Source: an uncultured Carboxylicivirga sp. (GTDB lineage: Bacteria > Bacteroidota > Bacteroidia > Bacteroidales > Marinilabiliaceae). From it: DNA of 64,000 nucleotides. A model generated the notes under the pieces. That model did not search any database, was not told where the DNA came from, and was given only the letters and a program-made list of their open reading frames with translations. Shown here in pieces: positions 38,239 to 46,085 of this stretch. The translations under genes were made by a program, and so were the position numbers. The first letter of the stretch is position 1, and every line of letters starts with the position of its first letter. The stretch covers positions 5,584,724 through 5,648,723 of the forward strand of contig NZ_OY764327.1 in NCBI RefSeq assembly GCF_963668385.1, in the 5' to 3' direction.

Positions 38239-38542
38239 GATTTACATCCATCATAAAAGGAGAATAATTGCACATTCATCCAAATATAATTCTATAGCAA
38301 AGAAAGAGTTCTTCCCTTCCATAAAAGATATTACTCTAATATTGAGAAATAAAAAAGAAGGAGCTACTAAACCATGGAAGGGCTCTACCTGCGAAAAAGA
38401 TAAAAATCTTGATGGAACAAGCCCTTCCATGAAATCCTGAAATTTATCAGAATAGTTTAGAGTAAAACAAATAAAAACAATGTGATTTAAAATAATATGA
38501 ACTGAATGTTAATTCAATCTGAATTAATTATTATTGTGCTTT
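38239..38542. other. Convergent intergenic region (304 bp) with nested dyad structure
   Basis: It lies between the end of the lipoprotein gene (plus) and the end of the NlpC/P60 gene (minus). Apart from the nested inverted repeats at 38331-38465 no feature was found, and there is no open frame. Confidence 0.55.
38331..38465. repeat. Three nested inverted repeats (possible structured RNA or MITE)
   Basis: Outer arms are TTACTCTAA (38331-38339) and TTAGAGTAA (38457-38465). Middle arms are CATGGAAGGGCT (38373-38384) and AGCCCTTCCATG (38420-38431). The inner hairpin AAGAT-AAAA-ATCTT is at 38397-38410. All arms are perfect. A third copy of CCCTTCCAT at 38314-38322 could compete for the middle left arm. 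Confidence 0.7.
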
Positions 38543-39070
38543 TTAACGAGTTCCAAAAACGAACAAATCACTCCAATATTCATCATCAATTGAAGTATAA
38601 ACACAGCCTTTAGTACTGGATACATGAATAAATTCAGACTTATTAATCATGATACCCACATGATTGATAAAACGATGTCCGGTTCCTTTAAAAAACACCA
38701 GATCACCCTTTCGTAAACGTCCTTTGGTTGGTACAACTTCTCCAAATCTGGCTATATCAGCTGATTTATGGGGTAATTTTAAACCAACATCACGCGCTGC
38801 CAGATAAACCAAGCCAGAACAATCCAAACCTTTAGTGTTAATTCCGCCAGATCGATATGATACACCAAGATAGTTCTTTGCCGCTTCAACAAAATCTTTC
38901 TTCTTAAATTCATTAGGCCATGGTTTTTCTATGCCCTCCGAAGCAAAATCTTTAAGCTGACCTTTTAGCGTTGGATCGATGGTTTTATCCAATAGTAAAT
39001 CGTATCCCGACACATGACAGGTAACCAGCAATAATGAAATTGGAATATATAACATCCATCGATAAAACAT
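38543..39070 (-). CDS. NlpC/P60 (C40) family cell-wall peptidase
   Basis: A 175-residue protein with a signal sequence and possible lipid-anchor Cys18 (LLVTC). The C40 domain has catalytic Cys84 (GLDCSGLV), His137 (INHVGIM) and His149 (FIHVSS). These are the family's Cys-His-polar residue triad. It should cut stem-peptide bonds in peptidoglycan. It begins 5 bp after the stop of the last exporter permease gene, so it is the final gene of the TetR-controlled export operon, an unusual partner. Confidence 0.88.
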   Translation of the reverse strand: MFYRWMLYIPISLLLVTCHVSGYDLLLDKTIDPTLKGQLKDFASEGIEKPWPNEFKKKDFVEAAKNYLGVSYRSGGINTKGLDCSGLVYLAARDVGLKLPHKSADIARFGEVVPTKGRLRKGDLVFFKGTGHRFINHVGIMINKSEFIHVSSTKGCVYTSIDDEYWSDLFVFGTR

Positions 39071-39075
39071 AGTAA

Positions 39076-40185
39076 TCAGGAAGTTTTACGGTAGCTTACA
39101 ACTGCTAAAGATACCGAAACACAAGCTATTATAAAAGTAGATCGCAATTCGTATAAGATATCGTTAAAACCTGCTCCTTTGATTAGTACCATTCGTATTA
39201 CATTCATAAAATAGTACAGAGGATTCAAACGATTTAGTTTTTGAGCTAAATCTGGCATGTTATCAACCGACGTAAAGGCTCCACTCATTAAAAGAAAAAC
39301 CATCAAAAAGAAAAAGCTCATCATCATAACCTGTTGCTGAGTCTGACTTTGGGTTGAAATAAACAAGCCAATGCCCAATACAGCAACTAAATAGATAAAA
39401 GCATATAAATAAAGCACCCATAAGCTACCATTAATTGGCAAATTATAGATGATTTTAGCTACAGTTAGAGCCAGTGTTAACTCAAACAATCCGATTATTA
39501 AGAAGGGAACCAGTTTTCCAATAATAAAATGCGACTTACGAATAGGTGTAACATTTATTTGCTCAGCTGTTCCTATCTCTTTTTCGCGCACAAGATTAAG
39601 TGCAGATAGAAACATTCCGATGATGGTTACCAAAATTGCCATAATAGCAGGAAGCATAAAATACTTATAATTTAAATCGGGATTAAACCAATATAAAGCA
39701 TCTGATTTAACTTGCTTAATATTAGGAAGCATTTGCTGATCAACGGCTATCTCTATATTCAACTCGCGAATTATATTACTCAAATAACCAAACGACAATT
39801 GTGCTTTTGAAGCATCAATGGCATCTGTTATGATTTGTATTTTAGCAGCCCCTTCCCTGTTGGTTGCCGATTCCATTTTATGCGGAATAAAAATTACCAC
39901 ATCCGTTTTATTATCCAGTAATCTATCAATTGCATCTTCTTTGCTCACCGCCAGATCTTCCAATTGAAAAAATGGCGAAGCATCCAATTTACTAATGAGC
40001 AATCGTGATGTGCTCGAAAGGTCATGATCAGCCACCGTTACACTGATATTTTTCATATCCATAGTAGCTGCATTCACCAACACAATCAACTGAACCAATG
40101 GCAAAACAAATATGAGAGGTAACATGGTTCTGTTTCGAAAAACCTGCAAAAACTCTTTTTGTAATATAGCTAGTAGTATTCTCAT
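39076..40185 (-). CDS. ABC-2 type exporter permease 2 (YbhR/YhhJ-like)
   Basis: A 369-residue inner-membrane permease. One N-terminal helix is followed by a large periplasmic loop (about 45-165), then five helices. It carries the ABC-2 hallmark NLVREKEIGTAEQINVTPIRKSHFIIGK. It pairs with the permease encoded 3 bp upstream and with two ATPases, matching the YbhFSR arrangement. The system likely exports a drug, lipid or other hydrophobic molecule; the substrate is unknown. Confidence 0.87.
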   Translation of the reverse strand: MRILLAILQKEFLQVFRNRTMLPLIFVLPLVQLIVLVNAATMDMKNISVTVADHDLSSTSRLLISKLDASPFFQLEDLAVSKEDAIDRLLDNKTDVVIFIPHKMESATNREGAAKIQIITDAIDASKAQLSFGYLSNIIRELNIEIAVDQQMLPNIKQVKSDALYWFNPDLNYKYFMLPAIMAILVTIIGMFLSALNLVREKEIGTAEQINVTPIRKSHFIIGKLVPFLIIGLFELTLALTVAKIIYNLPINGSLWVLYLYAFIYLVAVLGIGLFISTQSQTQQQVMMMSFFFLMVFLLMSGAFTSVDNMPDLAQKLNRLNPLYYFMNVIRMVLIKGAGFNDILYELRSTFIIACVSVSLAVVSYRKTS

Positions 40186-40188
40186 GAC

Positions 40189-41280
40189 CTATTGTAATCT
40201 AATTTTGAATTTGCGAACACTCAATGAGATGAAAAACACAGCAAAACCAATCAAAATCAGTGTTTCTTTCCATATATAATGCAAACCACCGCCTTTCAGC
40301 ATAATGGTTTTAACAATGATAATAAACCATTTGGGAGGTATTATATTACTCAAGATACGAAGTGGTAGTGGCATATTTTCAACCGGAAAAATAAAACCCG
40401 AGAGCAATATAACCGGGAGCATTAGCGCAAACATACTCATAAACATAGCCACCATTTGATTTTTAGCTACGGTTGATATTAGTATACCTAACGACAAGGC
40501 CAAAATGGTAAATAACAAACACTCGAGCAACAACAAAGCAACACTTCCTTTAACCGGAACGCCAAAAACAAAATATCCGAGAGCGATGATTGAAACTGCA
40601 TTAATCAAGGCCATCATTACATAAGGAGTTACTTTACCAAGTATGATTTGCAACGGTTTAAGCGGTGATATTAATAACACCTCCATTGAGCCAAACTCCT
40701 TTTCGCGGGTGATAGAAATGCTAGTCATCATAGCCGAAACCAACATCAGTATCATAGCCATAATACCCGGAATTGACATATATACTCCATCAAGGTTTTC
40801 GTTATAAAACATACGAACTTCGGGCTGAATACCAACAACGTTACCAGTGCTGGTGTAAGAGGTAAAAATTCCTTCAGCAAATTGAGACAGCATACGAGCC
40901 TGATTTGGATCAGATGCATCGCACACCAACTGCACATTAGCTTTCCCATATTTTTCGAGGTTCGTACTAAAATTAGGCTCGTAAACCACAACCATTTTAA
41001 CGCGCTGTTTATTAAAAGCTGGTTCAATTTCTGCCTCATCATTTAAATAGGCATTGGCATTAAAATAACCCGACGATAATAGTTTTTGAGTTAATTCACG
41101 CGTAACCTCATCTTTCGATTTATCTAAAATAGCAATCGAAGCATCCTTGATTTCAGTAGTAATGGCGAAACCAAATATGAGGATTTGCGCTATCGGCATG
41201 ATAAATAAAATAAGCATGGTACGATAGTCGCGGAATATATGTAGAAACTCTTTCTTTACAAATGCTATAAACCGATTCAT
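40189..41280 (-). CDS. ABC-2 type exporter permease 1 (YbhS-like)
   Basis: A 363-residue permease with the same topology as its partner: an N-terminal helix, a periplasmic domain and five C-terminal helices. The cytoplasmic motif SITREKEFGSMEVLLISPLKPLQIILGK is near 195-220, and LLSGFIFPVENMP fits the family's late segment. Together with the next permease it would form the heterodimeric channel. A 196-bp gap containing repeats separates it from the ATPase genes, but no terminator or promoter was identified there. Confidence 0.87.
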   Translation of the reverse strand: MNRFIAFVKKEFLHIFRDYRTMLILFIMPIAQILIFGFAITTEIKDASIAILDKSKDEVTRELTQKLLSSGYFNANAYLNDEAEIEPAFNKQRVKMVVVYEPNFSTNLEKYGKANVQLVCDASDPNQARMLSQFAEGIFTSYTSTGNVVGIQPEVRMFYNENLDGVYMSIPGIMAMILMLVSAMMTSISITREKEFGSMEVLLISPLKPLQIILGKVTPYVMMALINAVSIIALGYFVFGVPVKGSVALLLLECLLFTILALSLGILISTVAKNQMVAMFMSMFALMLPVILLSGFIFPVENMPLPLRILSNIIPPKWFIIIVKTIMLKGGGLHYIWKETLILIGFAVFFISLSVRKFKIRLQ

Positions 41281-41328
41281 AGGTTTTGTTTTAGGCTTAA
41301 TTAATATCCATATAGTTCTTAAGTTATA

Positions 41329-41344
41329 AGGCAGAAGACAGTAG
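41329..41344 (+). repeat. 16-bp repeat copy 3
   Basis: AGGCAGAAGACAGTAG, in the gap between permease and ATPase genes. It is related to copies at 16192 and 21476. Confidence 0.5.
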
Positions 41345-41408
41345 TATATTCCGTATAAATAGAAAAGACAACCACTTTAAATTTAACTACATAAACTTCA
41401 ACTATTTC

Positions 41409-41468
41409 ATCTAAATTCTAATGATCTATTGATCTACTCATCTAACAGTCTATCAGACTAGTATCTCA
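41409..41468. repeat. Degenerate short tandem repeat
   Basis: On the minus strand about six imperfect 7-9-bp units, each containing TAGA or close variants, follow one another. It looks like a decayed microsatellite within the operon gap. Confidence 0.35.
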
Positions 41469-41476
41469 CTTTCTAT

Positions 41477-42202
41477 TTATCTTGCCAAAGCCAGAAAAAC
41501 ATCATTCATACTTGCTGCATTATACTGCCGTTTTAATTCGGCCGGAGTATCCAAAGCATCAATGCGTCCGTCAACCATAATGGTTACACGATCGCAATAT
41601 TCGGCTTCGTCCATATAATGAGTAGTTACAAAAACAGTTATTCCATTATTAGCAGCTTCGTAAATCATTTCCCAAAACTGACGTCGTGTTATAGGATCAA
41701 CACCTCCTGTTGGTTCATCTAAAAAAACTATCGAGGGCTGATGCAAAATAGCCACACTAAAAGCCAGTTTTTGTTTCCAACCAAGCGACAAGGTTGAAAC
41801 CAAACGTTTTCGCTCATTCCACAATTGAAGCTTATGTAGAAGCATTTCTCCACGTTCTTTAAATTGCTTAGTAGGAATTCCATAAACAGTAGCGAAAAAG
41901 CGCATGTTTTCCCAAACGCTTAAATCCTCGAACAACGAGAATTTCTGACTCATATAACCAATTCGCTTTTTGACTTCTTCAGGTTTATGTGCCACATCAA
42001 ATCCGGCTACTTCTACTTTACCCGATGTTGGAGACGACAATCCGCATAAAATTCGCATTGCTGTTGTTTTACCAGCTCCGTTGGCTCCTAAAAAACCAAA
42101 TATTTCACCTTTATCAACATGGAAATTCAAATGATCATTAGCCACAAAATGACCAAATTTCTTCACCAGATTTTCAACTGTAATCACTTTCTCTTTTTCC
42201 AT
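41477..42202 (-). CDS. ABC exporter ATP-binding protein 2
   Basis: A 241-residue ATPase. Walker A GANGAGKT and a Q-loop YMSQKFSLFEDL are followed by a signature LSLGWKQKL (slightly off LSGGQ). Walker B is VFLDEPTGGVDP and the switch is TTHYMDEAEYC. Motifs are intact enough for hydrolysis. It starts 1 bp after the preceding ATPase gene. The pair corresponds to the two halves of YbhF, which is a single fused ATPase in E. coli. Confidence 0.9.
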   Translation of the reverse strand: MEKEKVITVENLVKKFGHFVANDHLNFHVDKGEIFGFLGANGAGKTTAMRILCGLSSPTSGKVEVAGFDVAHKPEEVKKRIGYMSQKFSLFEDLSVWENMRFFATVYGIPTKQFKERGEMLLHKLQLWNERKRLVSTLSLGWKQKLAFSVAILHQPSIVFLDEPTGGVDPITRRQFWEMIYEAANNGITVFVTTHYMDEAEYCDRVTIMVDGRIDALDTPAELKRQYNAASMNDVFLALAR

Positions 42203-42203
42203 T

Positions 42204-43112
42204 TCAATCTTTGGTTTGAGTTAAAGCAATAAAACAATCTTCAATATCGGGTTTAATGATTTCAACCTTATTGACAGATAATTCACTGGCATTTAAATAG
42301 TCTTCGATATGCGAAACCTTAACATCGGATCTTTTATCCAGGTAATGAATATACTCGCCAAAAGGATACACGTTTTTACAATACTGCCATTGACGCAAAG
42401 TCTGCAAAGCCTGATAGTTATTGTCAGCACCAATAGCGAACAAATCAGAGGTAAAATCAGCTACAATATCAGAAGGAGGTGCAACTGCATGTATCTTTCC
42501 GTTTTGCATCAAAGCTACTCTATCGCACAATCCGGCTTCATCCATATAAGGAGTAGAAACCACAATGGTTATTCCTTTCTCTTTCAGTTTCTGAAGCATC
42601 TCCCAAAACTCACGGCGCGAAACAGCATCGACCCCTGTGGTTGGTTCATCTAACAATAACAAACGTGGTTTATGAATTAAAGCACACGACAATGCCAGTT
42701 TTTGCTTCATCCCTCCCGACAACTTGCCCGCTGGTCTGTTCTTAAAAGGCTCAATTTGCTTGTATATATCTTCAATCAGATGATAATTCTCTTGGATGGT
42801 AGTGCCAAATACGGTGGCGAAAAACTTCAGATTCTCTTCGATGGTTAAATCGTAATACAGTGAGAATTTTCCTGGCATATAACCAATTATCTGACGGACT
42901 TTTCGATATTGTTTTACCGGATCCAATCCAAACAAATTAATGGTTCCCTCATCCGGAATAAGCAACGAATTCAGCATACGAAACAGCGTTGTTTTTCCGG
43001 CGCCATCAGGACCAATAAAGCCAAACAACTCACCTTCTTCGATGCACAACGACACGTCATTAACGGCATGCACATCGTCAAATGATTTATGTATGTTTTT
43101 AAATTCAATCAT
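42204..43112 (-). CDS. ABC exporter ATP-binding protein 1
   Basis: A 302-residue ATPase with all motifs. Walker A is GPDGAGKT, the signature is LSGGMKQKL and Walker B is LLLLDEPTTGVD. The switch region TPYMDEAGLCD lacks the usual His (Tyr at that place). A 60-residue C-terminal extension (about 235-302) follows the core. It energises the exporter with the second ATPase. It starts 1 bp after the HlyD gene, so translation is coupled. Confidence 0.9.
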   Translation of the reverse strand: MIEFKNIHKSFDDVHAVNDVSLCIEEGELFGFIGPDGAGKTTLFRMLNSLLIPDEGTINLFGLDPVKQYRKVRQIIGYMPGKFSLYYDLTIEENLKFFATVFGTTIQENYHLIEDIYKQIEPFKNRPAGKLSGGMKQKLALSCALIHKPRLLLLDEPTTGVDAVSRREFWEMLQKLKEKGITIVVSTPYMDEAGLCDRVALMQNGKIHAVAPPSDIVADFTSDLFAIGADNNYQALQTLRQWQYCKNVYPFGEYIHYLDKRSDVKVSHIEDYLNASELSVNKVEIIKPDIEDCFIALTQTKD

Positions 43113-43113
43113 C

Positions 43114-43995
43114 TTAAAACTTCACTTCGCCAGGCATTCCTATTTTTACTCTACCATCATTTTCGATGGCAACCTTTATGGCATAAACCAAATCTACACG
43201 CTCTTCTTTGGTTTGCACAATTTTAGGCGTAAACTCAGCCAATGATGAAATCCACGATATAGTGCCATTCATGGTCTGGTTCGAATCTTCTGATTTATCA
43301 AAACGAACTACCACTTTTTGGCCTATTTTAATATTTGGCAGTTGACTACCCGAAACAAAAGCACGCAAATACATCTGGTTTAAATCAGCAACTTTAATAA
43401 CCGGCTTTCCCATCACTGCAATTTCACCTTGCTCAACAAATTTTTGTAACACCGTTCCATCAGAAGGCATAATAAGCGAACATCGCCTCAACTGATCTTC
43501 TATTTCGGTAAGTTGAGCATCGGTTACAGCCACCTCGGCATTGATACTTTCAATCTGTGCTCTATAACCAATCAATTGCTTATCCATCACCTGCTCCTGC
43601 CCTTGAAGATCATCCAATTGCTTTATAGTAGCTGCGTTTTCTTTGTACATATTACTTACTCGCTGAAGATCTTTCTTCACCACCTCTTTCTGAGCATTTA
43701 GTACACCCATCGAAGCTTTTACCTGATCAATTTTACTAAGAGCAGCTTTTCGCGATGCAAATAACTGATTGCGTTTTATTGTAAGTTGAACAGTATCAAT
43801 CAAGGCAATTAAATCGCCTTGTTTCAATTGCTGCCCTTCATCAACTTTTAACCGAAGAACCCTTCCGCTTACCTCCGAACTAATTAATTTATCTGTAGCT
43901 TCAAAATTTCCATAAGCATCCGAAGCATCATCACCATTACTACAGGCACTTGCAAGTAATACAACTACCATAATTAATGCGTATTTTATTTTCAT
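43114..43995 (-). CDS. HlyD-family adaptor lipoprotein (YbhG-like)
   Basis: A 293-residue lipoprotein (ASAC, acyl Cys18) with a lipoyl half (SEVSGRVLRLKVDEGQQLKQGD) and a coiled coil (about 75-175). The second lipoyl half SLIMPSDGTVLQKFVEQGE and a beta-barrel domain follow. This is the layout of periplasmic adaptors that work with ABC-2 exporters. It links the inner-membrane complex to the TolC-like protein encoded directly upstream. Confidence 0.87.
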   Translation of the reverse strand: MKIKYALIMVVVLLASACSNGDDASDAYGNFEATDKLISSEVSGRVLRLKVDEGQQLKQGDLIALIDTVQLTIKRNQLFASRKAALSKIDQVKASMGVLNAQKEVVKKDLQRVSNMYKENAATIKQLDDLQGQEQVMDKQLIGYRAQIESINAEVAVTDAQLTEIEDQLRRCSLIMPSDGTVLQKFVEQGEIAVMGKPVIKVADLNQMYLRAFVSGSQLPNIKIGQKVVVRFDKSEDSNQTMNGTISWISSLAEFTPKIVQTKEERVDLVYAIKVAIENDGRVKIGMPGEVKF

Positions 43996-44008
43996 AGGAT
44001 GGTCTTTA

Positions 44009-45256
44009 TTAATTCTGTTTTATTCCTAATTCTTGCAATTCTATTCGTGCTTTACTTTTCTCTATCAGATGAATTTCTTTGGCTAATCGCGACATGCTTT
44101 CAGCATTAAATTCTTTTATATAATCGGCCGCAGTTACTGTTCCATTGTTCATTTGCGACTGTCGGGCTTCTGTAATTTTCTGACGCAAAGCGATAATAGC
44201 ATCATCTTTTTCTAAAACTTTATCCAACTTTCTAATGCGCGACTCTATCTCTTTTTCTGCCAGTGAAAGATTCTTGGTAAAAGTGGCTTCCTGGGTTTGA
44301 ACACTCTGCGATTGTAATTGAATGATTTGCTTTTCGTTTGACGTTGATTTCCAATCCCAGATATTCCATTTTAAAGTGACTCCTACCATATAAAAAGTAG
44401 CTAATTCATCTTTCAACATATTATAACCTGGATTACCGTAACCAACCTGTCCAAAGCCTGCAATAACAGGTATTCGTTGCCGACCTTTAAGATATTCGTA
44501 ATCACTCAATTGATTTTGTTGAGCCTCAAATAAAGTATACTCGGGTCGCAATCCATTATTCATAGCCACAGGAACCATCCATTCTTGATCAATAGTAAAA
44601 TCCTTACCGGTTAGCTCCACTAATATCTCAATGGCAGCCTTCTCTCCCTCCTCTAAAGCATACTTATCTTGTTCAACCTTTAGCAACTCAACTTCGAATA
44701 AATCAGCTTCGCTTTGCAAAATTGCCCCATTTTCAACAGCAACTTTCATCTCGCTCAGGCGTTTTTGCAATATCTCCTGAGAATAATTTAATTGCTTTTG
44801 TTGTTCTTTTAATGTCAGCAAAAGAAAATAACTATCAATCACCTTTGTTCGAAGCGAATACAATTGTACCTCTACATTTAACTTGTCAGTTGCTTTTTTA
44901 CTCTCTTCAAAATGCTTGGCAGCTTTTGTCATTCCTCCATCGTAAATTGTTTGCTGTAAATCGACATAGGCTTTATACTGCTGTTTAGGAGCTTGCGGAA
45001 TTTCCAATCCTGGCATAGGCGAATCCAAACCGGGTACATCATTTTGCCAACTGTACTTCAGCGAAGCATCCAACTTTGGGTAGTAATTTGCATTTAACGA
45101 CTTCAACTTAAGATCGAGCTGTTTATCCAGATTTTCGAAATCAGTTATGAGCGGATAATTCTCTCGGGTAAGTTGCAGACATTCATCCAAAGTAACTGTT
45201 TGGGCTTTTGTAAGTACACCTACCAAAACTAGAATCAATAAAAGTAAAATTCTCAT
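44009..45256 (-). CDS. TolC-family outer membrane channel of the TetR-controlled exporter
   Basis: A 415-residue TolC-family protein with a signal peptide (1-18, TKAQ). It shows the duplicated helical hairpin pattern (LQQTIYDGGMTKAAKHFEESKKATDKL; LQSEADLFEVELLKVEQDKYALEEGE). The late MNNGTVTAADYIKEFNAESM segment is typical of these channels. It follows tetR by 1 bp and precedes hlyD by 13 bp, so it is the first structural gene of the export operon. Confidence 0.87.
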   Translation of the reverse strand: MRILLLLILVLVGVLTKAQTVTLDECLQLTRENYPLITDFENLDKQLDLKLKSLNANYYPKLDASLKYSWQNDVPGLDSPMPGLEIPQAPKQQYKAYVDLQQTIYDGGMTKAAKHFEESKKATDKLNVEVQLYSLRTKVIDSYFLLLTLKEQQKQLNYSQEILQKRLSEMKVAVENGAILQSEADLFEVELLKVEQDKYALEEGEKAAIEILVELTGKDFTIDQEWMVPVAMNNGLRPEYTLFEAQQNQLSDYEYLKGRQRIPVIAGFGQVGYGNPGYNMLKDELATFYMVGVTLKWNIWDWKSTSNEKQIIQLQSQSVQTQEATFTKNLSLAEKEIESRIRKLDKVLEKDDAIIALRQKITEARQSQMNNGTVTAADYIKEFNAESMSRLAKEIHLIEKSKARIELQELGIKQN

Positions 45257-45257
45257 A

Positions 45258-45887
45258 TTATTCGGGTTTGATAAAATAACATTGTTTAACGATATCCATT
45301 ACCGAGGTTTTACGTTTTTGAATAAATTGATCCCATGCCTCAGCATCATTATTCATTAACAAACGAATCATCAAAGGTCTGGCTGCAAACGGGAAAACAC
45401 ATAGTGATATAATATTTACCATCATTTCTTGTGGATCTGTTTTTTTCAAAAATCCCTTCTCCATTAAGGTTTCTAAAAATGTGATAATTACAGTTGGAGT
45501 AATTCCTACTTCTTTCATTAAAACCTCGAAGCGTTCGGGTGTGCGATGTAATTCACCCAAAATAAAATTGGGCAAAAAGGGCTTTTTAACAAATGTATCG
45601 ATATATGCTTCTACTATAGATTGAATTGCCAAATAGGGAGAATCAATAGTCATTGCATCTTCAACCTGAGGCCAAAACTCTTTAAACGCTTCAATAAATA
45701 CTTTATTAAATAGCTTTTCTTTCGAACGGAAATAATAATGCAACATGGCTTTATTAATACCTGCCTTATCTGCAATCTCTTGCATTCGGGCACCATCCAT
45801 GCCTTTTTGAATAAAAACATCACGAGCTGCATTTAAGATAACTTGCTCGCTTACATTTTCTGTGTGTTTATTTTCTAATTCATCCAT
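45258..45887 (-). CDS. TetR-family transcriptional regulator of the export operon
   Basis: A 209-residue regulator with an N-terminal helix-turn-helix of TetR type (ILNAARDVFIQKGMDG through MLHYYFRSKEKLFNKVF, about 18-65). A helical ligand domain containing ALPFAARPL-like segments follows. It is the first gene of the operon it probably represses. Two matching palindromes TTAACC-4-GGTTAA lie at 45893 and 45940, one between the promoter and the start codon and one over the minus-33 element. This strongly suggests autoregulation. The ligand is unknown. Confidence 0.9.
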   Translation of the reverse strand: MDELENKHTENVSEQVILNAARDVFIQKGMDGARMQEIADKAGINKAMLHYYFRSKEKLFNKVFIEAFKEFWPQVEDAMTIDSPYLAIQSIVEAYIDTFVKKPFLPNFILGELHRTPERFEVLMKEVGITPTVIITFLETLMEKGFLKKTDPQEMMVNIISLCVFPFAARPLMIRLLMNNDAEAWDQFIQKRKTSVMDIVKQCYFIKPE

Positions 45888-45892
45888 TTAGT

Positions 45893-45908
45893 TTAACCAT
45901 TTGGTTAA
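45893..45908. promoter_or_regulatory. TetR operator 1 (TTAACC-N4-GGTTAA)
   Basis: TTAACCATTTGGTTAA is a perfect 6-4-6 palindrome lying 5 bp upstream of the tetR start codon and downstream of its minus-7 element. Binding here would block transcription. Confidence 0.75.
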
Positions 45909-45916
45909 TTATGCCC

Positions 45917-45948
45917 CAAAACTAAATTAATCATTTGGATTAACCAAA
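45917..45948 (-). promoter_or_regulatory. Predicted promoter of the tetR export operon
   Basis: On the minus strand, TTTG (45948-45945), 20 nt, then TAGTTTTG (45924-45917). Both elements are exact. The TTTG lies inside operator 2. Confidence 0.7.
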
Positions 45949-45955
45949 CGGTTAA
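45940..45955. promoter_or_regulatory. TetR operator 2 (TTAACC-N4-GGTTAA)
   Basis: TTAACCAAACGGTTAA repeats the same arms, 47 bp from operator 1. An overlapping weaker dyad TTAATC-N5-GATTAA spans 45927-45943. It covers the tetR minus-33 element and lies upstream of the divergent carboxylase promoter. Confidence 0.75.
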
Positions 45956-45984
45956 CGCCATTTTATTATTTCAAATAGTTATCA

Positions 45985-45992
45985 TACTTTTG
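45985..45992 (+). promoter_or_regulatory. Minus-7 element of the leucine/mevalonate operon
   Basis: TACTTTTG is an exact TAnnTTTG, 93 bp before the ATG at 46086, implying a leader of about 85 nt. The upstream TTG element is weak. Confidence 0.5.
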
Positions 45993-46085
45993 TATCTGTT
46001 TTTCTTTATTTGTATAATTAAATGGTAAAAAAGCTGAACAATTAACCCTTTTCAAGGTTATAATTCATAACTCAACAAAACCAAT

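Noticed and set aside
41281-41476. An insertion sequence splitting the ABC-2 operon.
   Set aside because: The gap is only 196 bp, has no transposase frame and no terminal inverted repeats; only short degenerate repeats are present.
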